In this document: positions 9,502 through 19,832 of the stretch, piece after piece
How positions within the stretch are numbered: position 1 is the stretch's first letter
Layout of the letters: every line of letters begins with the position of its first letter
Made by a program: the position numbers and the translations under genes
The notes under the pieces: model-generated
Databases searched by the model: none
What the model saw: only the letters and a program-made list of their open reading frames with translations
What the model was told of the DNA's origin: nothing
Assembly (NCBI GenBank): GCA_012845835.1
Contig: JABAKD010000008.1
Location: 15,198,223-15,262,222 of the forward strand
DNA: 64,000 nucleotides
Direction of reading: 5' to 3'
DNA from: Undaria pinnatifida
Taxonomy: Eukaryota; Sar; Phaeophyceae; Laminariales; Alariaceae

Positions 9502-10735
9502 TTAACAGCGCCGGTGTAGCCCGCAATCGCTGCGCCGCACCCGGCCGACAATAGCCAAGGAACGATAACGTTCGACAAACAATCGCTCGCGACGACTTTG
9601 CACTTCGTCGCTGGCATCGAAGCGTGCGCGTTTGCGTTTTCCACTAGTTGCGTCCTCTGACCTAACTAACCGGGCATGCGTAAAGTATGACATACCGTGA
9701 GATGGGTGAGATTTATCACCAGGGTGACAACGATATATGTAATCTCCAAAAGCTGTCTGCACCGCCGCCAACAACTCGTTCGAGGCAGTCATTACAATTC
9801 TCATCTGAGCTGTCACAATCACTTTGTTGTGATCAGAACGGGCATCCGCGCCGCAGGAGTATTTAATCCATGCAAACACAGTAAATGCGACACGAAAATG
9901 CCGAGTGCAACCTGCTAGTGTCGGGCTACCACATAATCTTGCAGTCCCAGCTAGGGCGCCGAGTTCTGTCCCTGACAAACCCTTACAAAGAAAGGACTCA
10001 ACGAGGTTTCGAACTCGCTCAGATGAGCATTCGTCGTCTCCTTTGGTTTGCATCCGAGCGACGGCGTCTGCCAAGGACGGCACGATTTTGCGCACTGCAC
10101 GTGTAGAATTCGTTCTGTGAATCAAAATACAGTAAATGAGTCCGCGGGCATCTCCGTCACGGAGGATGACTTTGATGTCCATGTTGTAATGGGTGCACTG
10201 TAGTATTACCCATTTGTAGGAGCTAGTATGGGTCGAGCCGCGCCTCAACTCTACCATTAAATGGTCGTCGTTGATTTCTCCTACTGACGACGCCCCCCTG
10301 CGATGCCGCTTGCTTGCGTGCCTCGGCTGCAAGAAGGATCGCAGCCCTCAGCTCAGCTCCCGGTCGTTGGCCGTGGCCCCCCTATGATGCAACGAGAACG
10401 CCATTCAGCTCAACAGTCATCGCTGTAGCCGCGGATTTTCACATTGGTTACGCATCCTCTAGGCAGTACAACTTACCAACATCCTCATATCCAAACGGAC
10501 ATGCAGCCCCCGGCAAAGGTTGCCCGTCCCTGCCCTTCTTCGCATAATTGACACACGTTTGCGTGCACTTATGGCGGTTCGTCACATCCGACAACGTGGA
10601 CGCATCCTCGGCGACAAAAACCAAGAAATCGGGATTACTGCCGAACATACGCTGTATGTTGGCTGCTGCTGCAAATTGACAGCTTGTTTGTCGCGCCTTG
10701 CGGCCCGTGTCTCTTGAGACTCCGGTTAAGGATCG
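9502..10735 (-). pseudogene. Helitron-like Rep (rolling-circle) domain remnant
   Basis: In the minus frame ending at 10448, ANIQRMFGSNPDFLVF is followed by NRHKCTQTCVNYAKKG and AACPFGYED. This resembles the conserved His/Cys segment before the Rep catalytic core of Helitrons. After a break, a 276-codon frame (9502-10332) gives NMDIKVILRDGDARGLIYCI, matching the Helitron pattern NxDI...DAkalIYYI. It then has a long alpha-helical stretch and a QTAFGDYIYRC segment like the DYIYRP region. In Helitrons the core contains two catalytic tyrosines (Y-x3-Y) directly after this isoleucine-tyrosine stretch. Here those positions read C and H, so nicking activity would be lost. No Pif1 helicase is found nearby. 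The Helitron ends (TC, hairpin-CTRR) were not located. Confidence 0.6.
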
Positions 10736-11269
10736 TTGACCGTGTCTTCAGCTTGCACGGAGAGATTGCGCGCAAAATACGTGGACTCAGTTCCATTGAA
10801 GAGTCAAGTTCCTACCTCGTTTTGTGACAATAACTGATCACAATTGATCCGCCTGACGTACCTGGTTCGCGCGGGGTAAACAAAGGAACCAGCGAGTGAG
10901 GGGGACGACACAAGGTTACGAAATAGAAGGGACCAGAAAATCAATTTTGGAGGAACAAGCCAAAACCGAAGCACTACCTATGCACGGTGGCCCGTAGGAT
11001 AGACGATAAACAAATGTTTCGAGACCCACCGGACACGTACGAACGGGGTAATAGATGTTTTATTGGACAACTCAAGACACCTGCGAAAAATGAGATGAAA
11101 CGTTAGTAGAACACGAACGCACGCCGTCAACCACCACTCAATCCTTCATTCTATCAAAACAAAAAATTCAATCGCATATGTTGTCCACGTGTGTCGCGGC
11201 TGACACGCGCGCAGCGAGATCCATGACGGTTGATTTCAGACTACAGTACCCGTACGTCGGAGCAGGTGC

Positions 11270-11520
11270 ATCGGTTAAACGGGGGACGATTCGGCGCGAT
11301 GTAACAGACATCATACCTCGCGAGGTCGACATGCTTGTTCAAGCTTGTCCCGGGGTCGTCTCCCAGCTGCTCGCGGTTGTTGTAGTCGTCTGCCCACACT
11401 AAACGATGGCCATGAAATGTAAGCCGAGATTGCTCCTCGGTCATGCCTTCATACGCCTGCACTTTCCCCAACGCACCTCCGTCACCATCAGCCGCCCCAA
11501 CGCTTGAGAGTCAGTCAAAA
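11270..11520 (-). pseudogene. Ubiquitin-like fold fragment
   Basis: On the minus strand an open frame reads GKVQAYEGMTEEQSRLTFHG then HRLVW. This matches the central part of a ubiquitin-like fold: a helix ending in a glycine, then a P/E-EQxRLxFxGxxL strand. The frame stays open to 11241, but the C-terminal strand and the diglycine tail of true ubiquitin are not visible, and the N-terminal strands cannot be confirmed. It lies upstream, in reading direction, of the Helitron-like remnant and could be a captured or independent fragment. I would not assign function. Confidence 0.35.
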
Positions 11521-11689
11521 ACGTCCTGCAGAGTCTCATGAAATAAAGTCGCAGATGCAAGCGGGTCAGCCGCGACCGTTTAGGAGTACAGCAGTAAGAA
11601 GGGTACCATCCACCAAAACCGCAACATAAGAGCAGCGCCCAGTCTGACCGTTGGGTATACGGGTAACGCACGCACGAACCGCAGTAAAA

Positions 11690-12244
11690 GCAGACAAAAA
11701 TGGGCAGCACTGAGTGCAGGGGTGCAACACAGTAACGGTACGTCTGCGCCCATCGCATATAAAAGGGAATCATTTGACCTAGGCGGGGGGGGTAGCACAG
11801 GAAAGCGTTGCTCAAAATGCTCACGCTCATCGTACCAAAACAGGCAGCATTCACCCTAGGGGCAGAGTAGGGGTTATCAAAATAAAGGTTCGCCCAACAT
11901 GCCGACGCTCATTGCACCAAAACAGGCAGCATTTAACCTAGGTGTAGCGTTGGGGGTAGCACAGTGATGGGTCGCCCAACACGCCGACAATCATCGCACC
12001 AAAACACGCAACATTAACCCTAAGTGTAGTGTAAGGGGGTTGCACAGTGAAAGGTTACCCAACACGCCGACACTCATCGCACCAAAACAGGCAGCATTTA
12101 ACCTAGGGGTAGTGTAACGGGGTAGCACAGTGAAAAATCACCCAACACGCCGACACTCATCGCACCAAAACAGGCAGCATTTACCCTAGGTGTAGTGTAG
12201 GGGAAAGCACAGGTACGAGTCGCCCAACACGCTGACCGTATAAA
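11690..12244 (+). repeat. Tandem repeat block A, unit about 82 bp
   Basis: At least five consecutive units begin at about 11831, 11913, 11995, 12078 and 12161. Each starts xCACCAAAACAGGCAGCAT, continues TTxACCCTAGGxGTAGxGTA and xGGGGTAGCACAGTGA, and ends CCAACACGCCGACACTCAT. More diverged units extend upstream to about 11690. Neighbouring units are similar enough to indicate recent unequal exchange. There is no coding content; the open minus-strand frame through the array arises because stop codons are rare in the unit. Confidence 0.9.
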
Positions 12245-12640
12245 CAAACGGGCAGCATCTGCCCCAACAGTAGTGTATGGGGGCGGTGCTACAGTAGAGG
12301 TTCGCGCACCAACCGTATTAAAAAAACGGGCGGCATCTGCCCCAACAGTAGTGTAGGGAGGGTGTAGCGCAGTAGAGCATCGGGCAGCCAACTTGAAAAA
12401 AAAACGGGCAGCATCCGCCCCAACACTAGTGTAGTAGGGGGGTAGGACAGTACAGGTTCGCGCACCTACTGAATCATAAACGGGCAGCATCTGCCCCAAT
12501 AGTAGTGTAGGGGAGGGGTAGCGCAGTAGAGGATCGTGCAGCCAACTGCAAAAAAGCGGGCAGTATCTGCCCCTACAGTAGCGTAGGGGGAGGTAGCACA
12601 CAGTAGAGGATCGCACATGTGCCAATCGGCGGACAAGGTC
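12245..12640 (+). repeat. Tandem repeat block B, related to A
   Basis: About five units of roughly 75-95 bp carry AAAxxACGGGCAGCATCTGC, CCCAACAGTAGTGTAGGGG and GTAGCxCAGTAGAGGxTCG. The core GGCAGCAT-CC-GTAGTGTAGGGG-GTAGC-CAGTA is the same core as block A, so B descends from A or from a common unit, with different sequence between the cores. Confidence 0.85.
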
Positions 12641-12689
12641 AGTACAACCCTTGAACAAAGAAGTTTCCCAACCGAACGCACTAAAGGGG

Positions 12690-13010
12690 GACGGTCGCGC
12701 CTACACAGTAGGGCGTCTCGCTGCTGTGCCCATAGGTACCGACAATACCAAGCGCACAAATATGGGCAGTATAACCCCCGAACAAGGTAGTTTCCCCACC
12801 GTCCGCACTATAGGGGGACGACCGAGCCTGCAGTAGTGCTGATTGCTGTAGTATCGTTGCTGTGTTAATAGGTGATGGCAATTCCAACCGAACCAAGATG
12901 GGCAGTATAGCGTCCGAACAAGGCAGTTCCTCCACCGTTCGCACATTGGGGGGGCGATCGAGCCTACAGTAGTGCTGATTTCTGTAGTATCGCTGCTTTG
13001 ATTACGGGTG
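12690..13010 (+). repeat. Tandem repeat block C, unit about 125 bp
   Basis: Three units carry ATGGGCAGTATAxC, GAACAAGGxAGTTxCxCCACC, CGCACTATAGGGGGACGA and CAGTAGTGCTGATT followed by a TGTAGTATCGxTGCTxTG word. GGCAGTAT, GGGGG and CAGTAGT keep the order seen in blocks A and B, again indicating shared ancestry with a longer inserted segment. Confidence 0.8.
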
Positions 13011-13199
13011 ACGACAGCACCAACCGCCTGAAAAAGGGTAGTATAACACGAAGACCAGCTGCAGAAAAGGTGCGTACGCGCACAGCCGAATAGAAATACT
13101 GTTTGCCCCCGAAGGTACCGAATCAATCGGGCTGATTCCCTTTTGCACTATTGCAGCTGTAAAGCGCAGTATCTCCGCGAACTGTAGTAAACGCTCTGC

Positions 13200-13670
13200 A
13201 ACGGTAGTAGCTGTCCGAACATGTGCAGAGAAGAAAAAAAAATGCCAGCACAGACCCTAGCATTATCGTGAAGGGCAGCACACGTACCAGCAGCAGCAGG
13301 AAGGTAGCGTTTGCGCCTACAGTAGTATAGTGCTTAGCATCTCCGCCAACTGTAAACCGCATAGCAACGGACAGTACCCGTCGTGACACATGCAAAAAAA
13401 AAAATGCAGTGTGTATCCTAGCAGCATTGGCAGCACGCGTACCGTAATGATTTTTTTTTGCAGCATTTATCCTAGCAGCTTTGTGGAACGCCGTAAATTT
13501 TTGCAGCTTGCAGCATCTATCCTAGCAGCATCGTGAAACCCTGTAAAAAGGTTTGCAGCATTTATCCTAGCAGCATCATGGAACCCTTCAAAACATTTTG
13601 CGGGATTTATTCTACCAGGATTGTGGAGCCCCGCAAGGAATTTTGCAGCATTTATCCTCCAGGGCAGCAC
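13200..13670 (+). repeat. Tandem repeat block D, unit about 45 bp with GCAGCATTTATCCTAGCAGC
   Basis: From about 13400 to 13670 the word GCAGCATxTATCCTAGCAGC recurs five to six times, followed by ATxGTGGAACCCxxxAAAxxTTT. Looser versions (GCCAGCACAGACCCTAGCA, GGGCAGCACACGTACCAGCA) start near 13240. The GGCAGCAT core again links this block to A-C. From here to about 14370 I see no gene. Confidence 0.8.
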
Positions 13671-14829
13671 ATGTACCGGCAGAAGGAAGACAGCCTAACG
13701 CCTGGACAGCTGAAAAACAAAATCCGTACCCACTCCGACCTACCGCACTATAAAGGACAGTTACGTTGACAGCAGTGCAGGGTGCCTCACTGTCGCAGCT
13801 GTGCCCACACAGAAAGTGGTAATATAGTCCCCGCGTACCCATGAATGGTGGAATGAAGGACATCGCACACGCCGACAGCCTTGCCAAAAAAAAAGCCTGC
13901 ACAGAGTTACAGCGTTCACTCAAATCAACTTCTAGTCACCGGGGGGGCAGGACGAAGAAGAAACCCTCGAATCGAACTTGCCAGGAGCAATCGCACAGTA
14001 GCGGAGGGTGTCAGAGCTGCGGTGCTGTAACTGTGGACGCTGGGGAAGTGAAGGGTCGAGCTATGTTTCGGATGGGCACGGGAAAAATGGGCGGCTTGGT
14101 TGCTGTACAGTGACTTTTACAGCAGAGAATCCGGCCGTGTATGGCATGCATTGACAGCGAGTCCATTACGCTGCGCTGTAGTTGGTACCTCTGCGAACAT
14201 GATTGTGGTTGAAGGTGCGTGACGCACAGCAGTAGTAGAACGCTGTTGATCGAGAAATATCGAAGAGGGGTCCCATATGCGTAAAATACGGAGCTGTACT
14301 AATTTCGGCAATACGGAAGCAGCAGTTTGTCCGACACGTAAGACGGATCGACGTATGTACTGAAACCCATACGATAACGCGTGTACTGGAAAAAAATGCC
14401 AACCGAAAAAGCCCATTCCACGAGCACCGCCTGTTCCTTCCCAGGTAGGGTCACAAGGAACGAGCCCCGACATGAGCTCCTAGAGCACGGTGTCCGTAGT
14501 TCAAGGGGGTCCCGCGAAGGGCGAACTGGCTCCGATAGCAAAGGTGTATGCTGGTCGATGGGCTCTCTCAGTAAGCGAAGTCCCCGTCGATGGTCATTTG
14601 AAAGGTTCATTCCAGTATGCTTGTTCGTGGCGTGTCGAGCATATGCCTCAGAGCCCCGAAACGCAAAAAAATTACCAGTCGACGGTCGATCTCTGGGGCT
14701 TGTGCTGGCAACTCGCGGAGATGTGCTGTGCATCGTGCTGGCAGAGCGCGGAGCAAACAAGTCTGATGGGTGGGACTTGGGCAGTTCCGCTGCGGAGTGG
14801 CTTATACTGCCAGCTGGCGGGGAACTGAT
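13671..14829. other. Unassigned DNA after the repeat chain
   Basis: No gene is recognised. An open + frame of 217 codons (14381-15034) runs through this interval into the duplication at 14830. It is matched by equally long open frames on the opposite strand, and its product is arginine/serine-rich with no recognisable domain, so I do not call it a gene. Confidence 0.4.
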
Positions 14830-15040
14830 GCGACCAAAATCCGAGACGAGGAGTGGGCTCCGAAGAGCAGTGTCGTCCGCACGTACTCGGAAGGTGTTGT
14901 CTGTGTGGTGCGTTTCCGGCGACCAACAGGAGGGACCAAAAACCGAGACGAGGAGTGTGCTCCGAAGAGCGGTGTCGTCCGCGCGTAGTTGGAAGGTGTC
15001 GTCCGTGTGGTACGTGCTCGGCGACCAACAGTAGAGGCCC
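14830..15040 (+). repeat. Direct tandem duplication, unit about 102 bp
   Basis: Two adjacent copies each contain CCGAGACGAGGAGTGxGCTC, CGAAGAGCxGTGTCGTCCGC, GGAAGGTGTxGTCxGTGTGG and CGGCGACCAACAG. The period is a multiple of three, so an open frame passes through both copies (ETRSxLRRAVSSAR in each). That follows from the period and does not prove coding. Confidence 0.8.
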
Positions 15041-15365
15041 CTGCCATCTCACTGCTGTTGTGGTCGCCGTTGTAGGTGGAAGGGCGCTCCCTCCATTGAG
15101 AAGCCACCCGAGAAGGAGCAGGGATTGTGGGCTCGATGGGAAGCAAAAGAAAAATCGCTACGAAAAAAATATCGGAGAGATTGGAGGAACGCTGCCACAA
15201 TAGCAAAGTCAAGGTCGTCGACGCTATATGTAAAGTTATAGGTGGGGACACAAAGTGCCCCCTGCAGGTTTGCCAATTGAGCAGGTCCTCGGAGAGTTCT
15301 CACTTTCTTTGCCTTCGTAGAGACGTAGCTTTATTAGTTTCCACCAGAGCCCCGAATAGCTTCTG

Positions 15366-15391
15366 AGATCGGAGGCGCGTGCCTCCGATCT
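15366..15391. other. Perfect hairpin, 11-bp stem, 4-base loop
   Basis: AGATCGGAGGC and its exact reverse complement GCCTCCGATCT are separated by GCGT. The stem is GC-rich. No T-run follows, and no gene ends just before it. It could be a transposon end structure, since Helitron 3' ends carry such hairpins, but no CTRR motif follows within the expected distance. Confidence 0.6.
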
Positions 15392-15649
15392 ATTTCCCAA
15401 CTTTCACGAATACAAAACGCCAACCTTATCATACGAAACCCATCCAAATGATCTCAAATTCTGATAATTACATGCCTTTCGAGGCCGTATATAAACAGCG
15501 GTGTATCAATGATGTGTCCTGTCTTTTTCGGAAGATGAATGAGAAATTACACAAGCACGCAGTGCGGGTGTTTGTTAGTTATCGACGTTGTAGCTCGTAG
15601 ATTATTACGCCGCACATTGTCACACTGTCGGAAGCTAAACTGGATTTAT

Positions 15650-16035
15650 TATAAAAAATGAAAATACACTCCAGCTGTGAGATCGAAGATTTCGTCGAAA
15701 CTCATCTTTGCAAGCTGTGTGTGATACTCCGATCGCGCGCATTACGAGTTGTGTGTCCTCATTAAGGATATAGGTCGGCGACTCCGCTTACAACTACAGT
15801 GTAGCTATCAGGGTCAACAGGATGATTCTAGTCAGTCTGTGCGCGGAAACTATAAAATCGTTTCTGAGGGGGACAAAATCTGACAGCTGTGAAGGGAAAT
15901 GTATGCTTTTATCAAGTGAATCTTGTAAGTCGAATAACCGGTGAGGGGGGTGGGGCGGAGTTTTGAAGGACGTGGGGGCCTGGTTTTGATCAAAAGCGAG
16001 CGGGTTTGGAGGGGGGGGGGGGGGGGGGGGAAAGG
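15650..16035 (+). repeat. Non-inverted copy of the palindrome-arm repeat
   Basis: From TTATAAAAAATGAAAATACA onward this follows the right arm of the palindrome (4029-4340) at high identity: TCCAGCTGTGAGATCGAAGA, the GATCGCGCGCATTACGAG block, the CTACAGTGTAGCTATCAGGG block and the GTGCGCGGAAACTATAAAA block. A segment of about 75 bp near 15900-15970 is absent from the palindrome. The copy ends in a poly-G tract (about 22 Gs, 16009-16030). This shows the element exists as a normal single repeat elsewhere. Confidence 0.85.
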
Positions 16036-17020
16036 GGGCAATTTGTATTAGTATGTACCAGTACTACCCACCAGGATCTCATATATTTTAGTGCTTTTGG
16101 TGGATCACCACACGACGATGACGTGCTGGCCCCTGAGCAGTACAGCAGCGCTGTTGTGGCAGCTGGTAACGCTGGTTTAGGCTGCGTCTCGTGTGAATGA
16201 GCCGTTTTCTTAAAATTCGAGCCGAAAAGGCCGACAACACGTGTTTTGCAGTTGACCGTTGTCTTTTTTCAGAACCGAAGTTACTACTCTCCGTGCCGAA
16301 AAAGTCGGAAAACGATTTGAGCTTTTAAAATTTCAACAGAAATTCGAGGCGACATTTTGTTTTTGGACAAGCCTAAAGACCTTGGAAAAACGAGCCGAAC
16401 GAGAATCAACCTAGCAACGCGGGGTGTAAATATATATATAAAAACATGCATAAAATCATTCCTTGAATATCGAGCCATTCCTTGGTGTCATGGACTTTGG
16501 TCAGGAGTTTTTTGTCTGGGCCTAAGTATGCGAACTGGATTTCTCGGTCGAATATGGCTTGGTTCGAGCGCCGCCTTCGGGGGGCGGCTCCAACGCCCCT
16601 CGCCCTGCCGTGTCCGTTCCGCACATCAACGTGAACGCGGACGGGCGCCGAGCGAGACGAGCGAGTGTCGAGGAGGAATTTTGGAAAAATTGTTGAATCT
16701 TGATGGATGCAACGCCTGAATGATTTACAAAATTATCATCATTTCCAAACGGTACGCGATAATGTTTGGAATTTTGCGGTGGCATACTCTCGAGCGTTAG
16801 TTTCTTTACTGTACTTTTTTACTAGTTCGTTTGGTTTCTTGCTCGGCATTTTATTGACTTTGTTTCTGTTCGTTTTGCCAGCTGGAAATTCAATTTTAGT
16901 GTGGGTTCACCTAAAACGTGACACAAGTTACCGACGATATCCAACAACTTCGTGACACAAATTACCGACGGCAAGACGTTTCGTGACCAAATAACTCCCA
17001 AATCATGATACTTTCACGTA
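16036..17020. other. Unassigned DNA
   Basis: No recognisable gene, RNA gene or repeat family. A short TA-rich stretch lies near 16428-16440. Open frames of up to 120 codons occur in conflicting frames on both strands. Confidence 0.4.
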
Positions 17021-17942
17021 ACAGAATTTCGAGACAAAACCAATCAGATAGAGCCGTCTCTTTGGCCTGTGGCCCTGGCTTTAGCACGGCCGCTGACACT
17101 CCAGGCAGCCTCTGCTGTAGGCATGAACGAATGCGGTTGATTCGCAGCGAACTATCCCGCTGTGCTCGCTTCTACATTGTCCATGCCATTTCATGCCACC
17201 TCCCTTCTGTTTTGAGCTCGTCGTCGTACGGTTGAGGTACGAGGAAACCCGTACGTACTCGGTGAGAACAGCAGTATGTACGACGAGCATGAACGCCAAC
17301 TGACGACATTGGCAAGACAACACAACAGCAGGTGTAGCAGCAGTAGCAGAAGGGCGAAACTTCTAGCACATATTGCAGCAACTAGTAGCAACCAGAACTA
17401 CAGCAGATAGCTCAAAGTGCAGTGCGAGTGCCGTTTGTTAGCAAGTTTAGTCGTACACCCATCACTCTGTCCAATATATATAACAGAATCTCGAGACAAA
17501 ACCAAGCAGACAAAAGAGCCGTCTCTTCGGCCTCTGGCCCTGGCTTTAGCACGGCCGCTGACACTCCAGCCAGCCTCTGCTGTAGGCATGAACGAGTGCG
17601 GTTGATTCGCAGCGAACTATCCCGCTGTGCTCGCTTCTATGTGGCCATTGTCCATGCCATTTCATGTCACCTCCTTGCTGTTTTGAGCTCGTCGTCGTAC
17701 GGTTGAGGTACGAGGAAACCCGCACGTACTCGGTGAGAACAGCAGTATGTACGACGAGCATGAACGCCGACTGACGACATTGGCAAACACACAACAGCAG
17801 GTGTACAGCAGTAGCCGAAGGGTGAAACGTCTAGCACATAATGCAGCAACAAGTAGCAACCAGAACTACAGCAGATGGCTCAAAGTGCAGTGCGAGTGCC
17901 GTTCGTTGGCAAGTTTAGTCGTACACGCATCACTCACAAGAG
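17021..17942 (+). repeat. Direct tandem duplication, unit about 460 bp
   Basis: Copy 1 (17021-17483) and copy 2 (17484-17942) align throughout: both start ACAGAATxTCGAGACAAAAC, share GCCCTGGCTTTAGCACGGCC and the TTCATGCCACCTCC/TTCATGTCACCTCC region, and end near GTTxGCAAGTTTAGTCGTAC. Differences are substitutions and small indels, including 6 bp (GTGGCC) in copy 2 near 17640. Open minus frames of 80 and 82 codons occupy the same part of each copy (17081-17323 and 17546-17794). Their product is unrecognised. Confidence 0.85.
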
Positions 17943-18199
17943 CCAACAAGAGGCAGGGCAGGGGCCCCCAACACAGAGACACGTGACAACCACGGCCAGC
18001 GGTCGATCGCGTAATTGGCCGGTAGTCCGTGCTTCGGTGGGTGTATCGGAAGTCGTTCGTAGGACTACTGCTGTAGACCGTCGAAAGACCACGTGACATG
18101 TGACATCCCGTTCTGGTGGCAGCCTCGCCAGTAGATCCCCCGAATTTTTTTTTTCTGTTCTTTTTCTTGGCTCCATGCACCCATTTCCTTTCCTTTCTC

Positions 18200-18570
18200 T
18201 TCTTTGTTCTTTGTTTCTTTTTTCCAATTGACTTGCGTCTGTTGTGCGTATGCGTAGTGATAGATACTACGTGTGATATATACGTGGTGGTCTTTCTTGG
18301 GTGGCAAGCAGTATAGTCGGTTTTCCCAGGCGCGAGTAATGAGACGTATGCACCGCTATGGACCTGGCACATCGTAGGGTGACTCCCGATTTCACTTTTA
18401 TATGTTTCTGGTGGAGGCATGAATTGCGTCAGCTGTGATTTATGCGTGTACCACCTTGAGTTGTATGTGTTTTTCCCTAGGGTATTTATTCCTTTGCTCC
18501 AGAGTGACTGGAACCAGTCCTGTGACCACGGACTGGATTGTGCGAGTTAATGTGAGAACAACAACAATTG
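18200..18570 (+). repeat. Dispersed repeat, inverted partner at 52530-52915
   Basis: Read as reverse complement it matches 52530-52915 over its whole length. Shared words include GACTTGCGTCTG, TAGATACTACGTG, GGTGGCAAGC, GCGCGAGTAATGAGACGTAT, GGAGGCATGAATTGCGTCAG, GTGTACCACCTTG and the ACGGACT/TTAATG words near the end, with moderate divergence. I recognise no coding domain and cannot place the family. Confidence 0.75.
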
Positions 18571-18687
18571 AAATACTGCCTGTTTCTTGACCTTTCAGCT
18601 GCTTCCTGCAAATTTGTTTTTTTTGCCAACACGATTTTGAACCCTATGCAAAGATCCTGTTTTGTTTTAATCAATTGTCAGCCGGCC

Positions 18688-18802
18688 GCCCCGGTGGTCT
18701 AGTGGTTTTACCCTCGAATACCTCCAACGTTTGGTTGTCCTTGAGTTCGACACCCACCACGATGAATATGACCTAATTTGCAAAATGCATTAAAAAAAAG
18801 AG
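18688..18802 (+). repeat. tRNA-derived SINE-like sequence
   Basis: The head GCCCCGGTGGTCTAGTGGTT contains a good Pol III A box (TGGTCTAGTGG at 18695-18705). A B-box-like GAGTTCGACACC lies at 18743-18754, so the spacing suits a tRNA promoter. The anticodon arm does not fold convincingly and the acceptor stem does not close, so it is not a functional tRNA. The unit ends in an A-rich tail (ATTAAAAAAAAGAG near 18788-18801). No second copy was seen in this window. Confidence 0.6.
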
Positions 18803-19798
18803 ATCAACTGCTGAGAGCGCCTGCTAGGTACAATTCGACGCGAGTCGACGAGGGAAGAAAATGCTCGATTCTCCTCGCGGTAACAATGAAGGCACGTGCC
18901 GAAGTGAGGAGGGAGGGAGGAGGGCCCGCTTTGTGACCCCGGATCTGAGTTACTACTGGGAGGGAGCGCGAGAATGGTGCGGGGATGATAAATGGGATGA
19001 AAAAAAATGTTGCAAAGAAAGGTATATGATTATTTATACCAGTAAATAATATGTCAGTCTCTGGGAAATACGCACGGCACCATCAGCAGTCGTCATGGTA
19101 GAGACACTCCGTATATTATGTATTGAAGGGACGCGTCCGATTTCGACAACGTGAAAGCACCCACGAAGCAAAGATAGCAGACACACATATCCCGCCTTCT
19201 CGAGAATAAACAGAGAAAAAGCGCTACGCCAACCTCCCGTACGAGCAAAGCCACCCCCGCACCTATCTTAGACAACGCCGACGCAACGAGAGATCGCCCT
19301 CCTCTTCTTCGTTTTTCTCCTCGCCCGCTACCGCGCAGACCAATCAATGCGACAGCCTTCACGTAACAAACAAAGCAATCTTCTTCCAAAACCTCGCCGG
19401 CTGACATGGCCCCATGTCGACGTTTGGTGCAAACCGACTTTGCATCCTGTCGACTTCGAACCTCCATTGCCACCGGGACAGCAGTGCAGTCTCTTCATTA
19501 ATGCCAAGGGCTCTTTCGTCTCGCCTAGGGGCGACGCAGGTTCTCAATGATACTATTTTCGGTATTTTTGTTTTGATAGACGCCAACTTTTACTTGACGG
19601 CGCATTTAACATAGTGTGTTTCGCCTATCCTTGCCTTCTTTGTTGTACTCCGTATAATATTACGTTTTTTTTCTGTCAAATCATGACTTTCATAATCCCA
19701 TGTTCGTATTAAACTCTTGGCATTACTTTAAAGTTCAATGCATGCCAAATCGGACAGCTACACCTTAAGTTGTCGAAGTGCTGCCCTGCCCTACCCGA
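18803..19798. other. Unassigned DNA
   Basis: No recognisable gene. Open frames of 60-126 codons lie on both strands between 19093 and 19614 with no family resemblance. AT content rises toward 19620-19740. Confidence 0.4.
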
Positions 19799-19832
19799 AG
19801 CATGGGCGCCGGCGGATGCCGGCGCCCATGCT
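19799..19832. other. Perfect GC-rich hairpin, 15-bp stem, 4-base loop
   Basis: AGCATGGGCGCCGGC is followed by GGAT and its exact reverse complement GCCGGCGCCCATGCT. This is the strongest short inverted repeat in the window. It is followed ten bases later by a (TA)n run at 19842-19860. It is not next to a recognised gene end. Possibilities are a transposon end, a structured RNA or a recombination site. Confidence 0.7.

Noticed and set aside
11580-12658. Minus-strand open frames of 72-186 codons across the tandem repeats, with a repeated VGADAARF-type peptide
   Set aside because: They follow the repeat unit exactly; the unit happens to lack stops in that frame. There is no start context or domain.
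15366-19832. The two hairpins (15366, 19799) as the ends of one Helitron or as rho-independent terminators
   Set aside because: No CTRR follows either stem at the expected spacing, no T-run follows, and the genome is eukaryotic.
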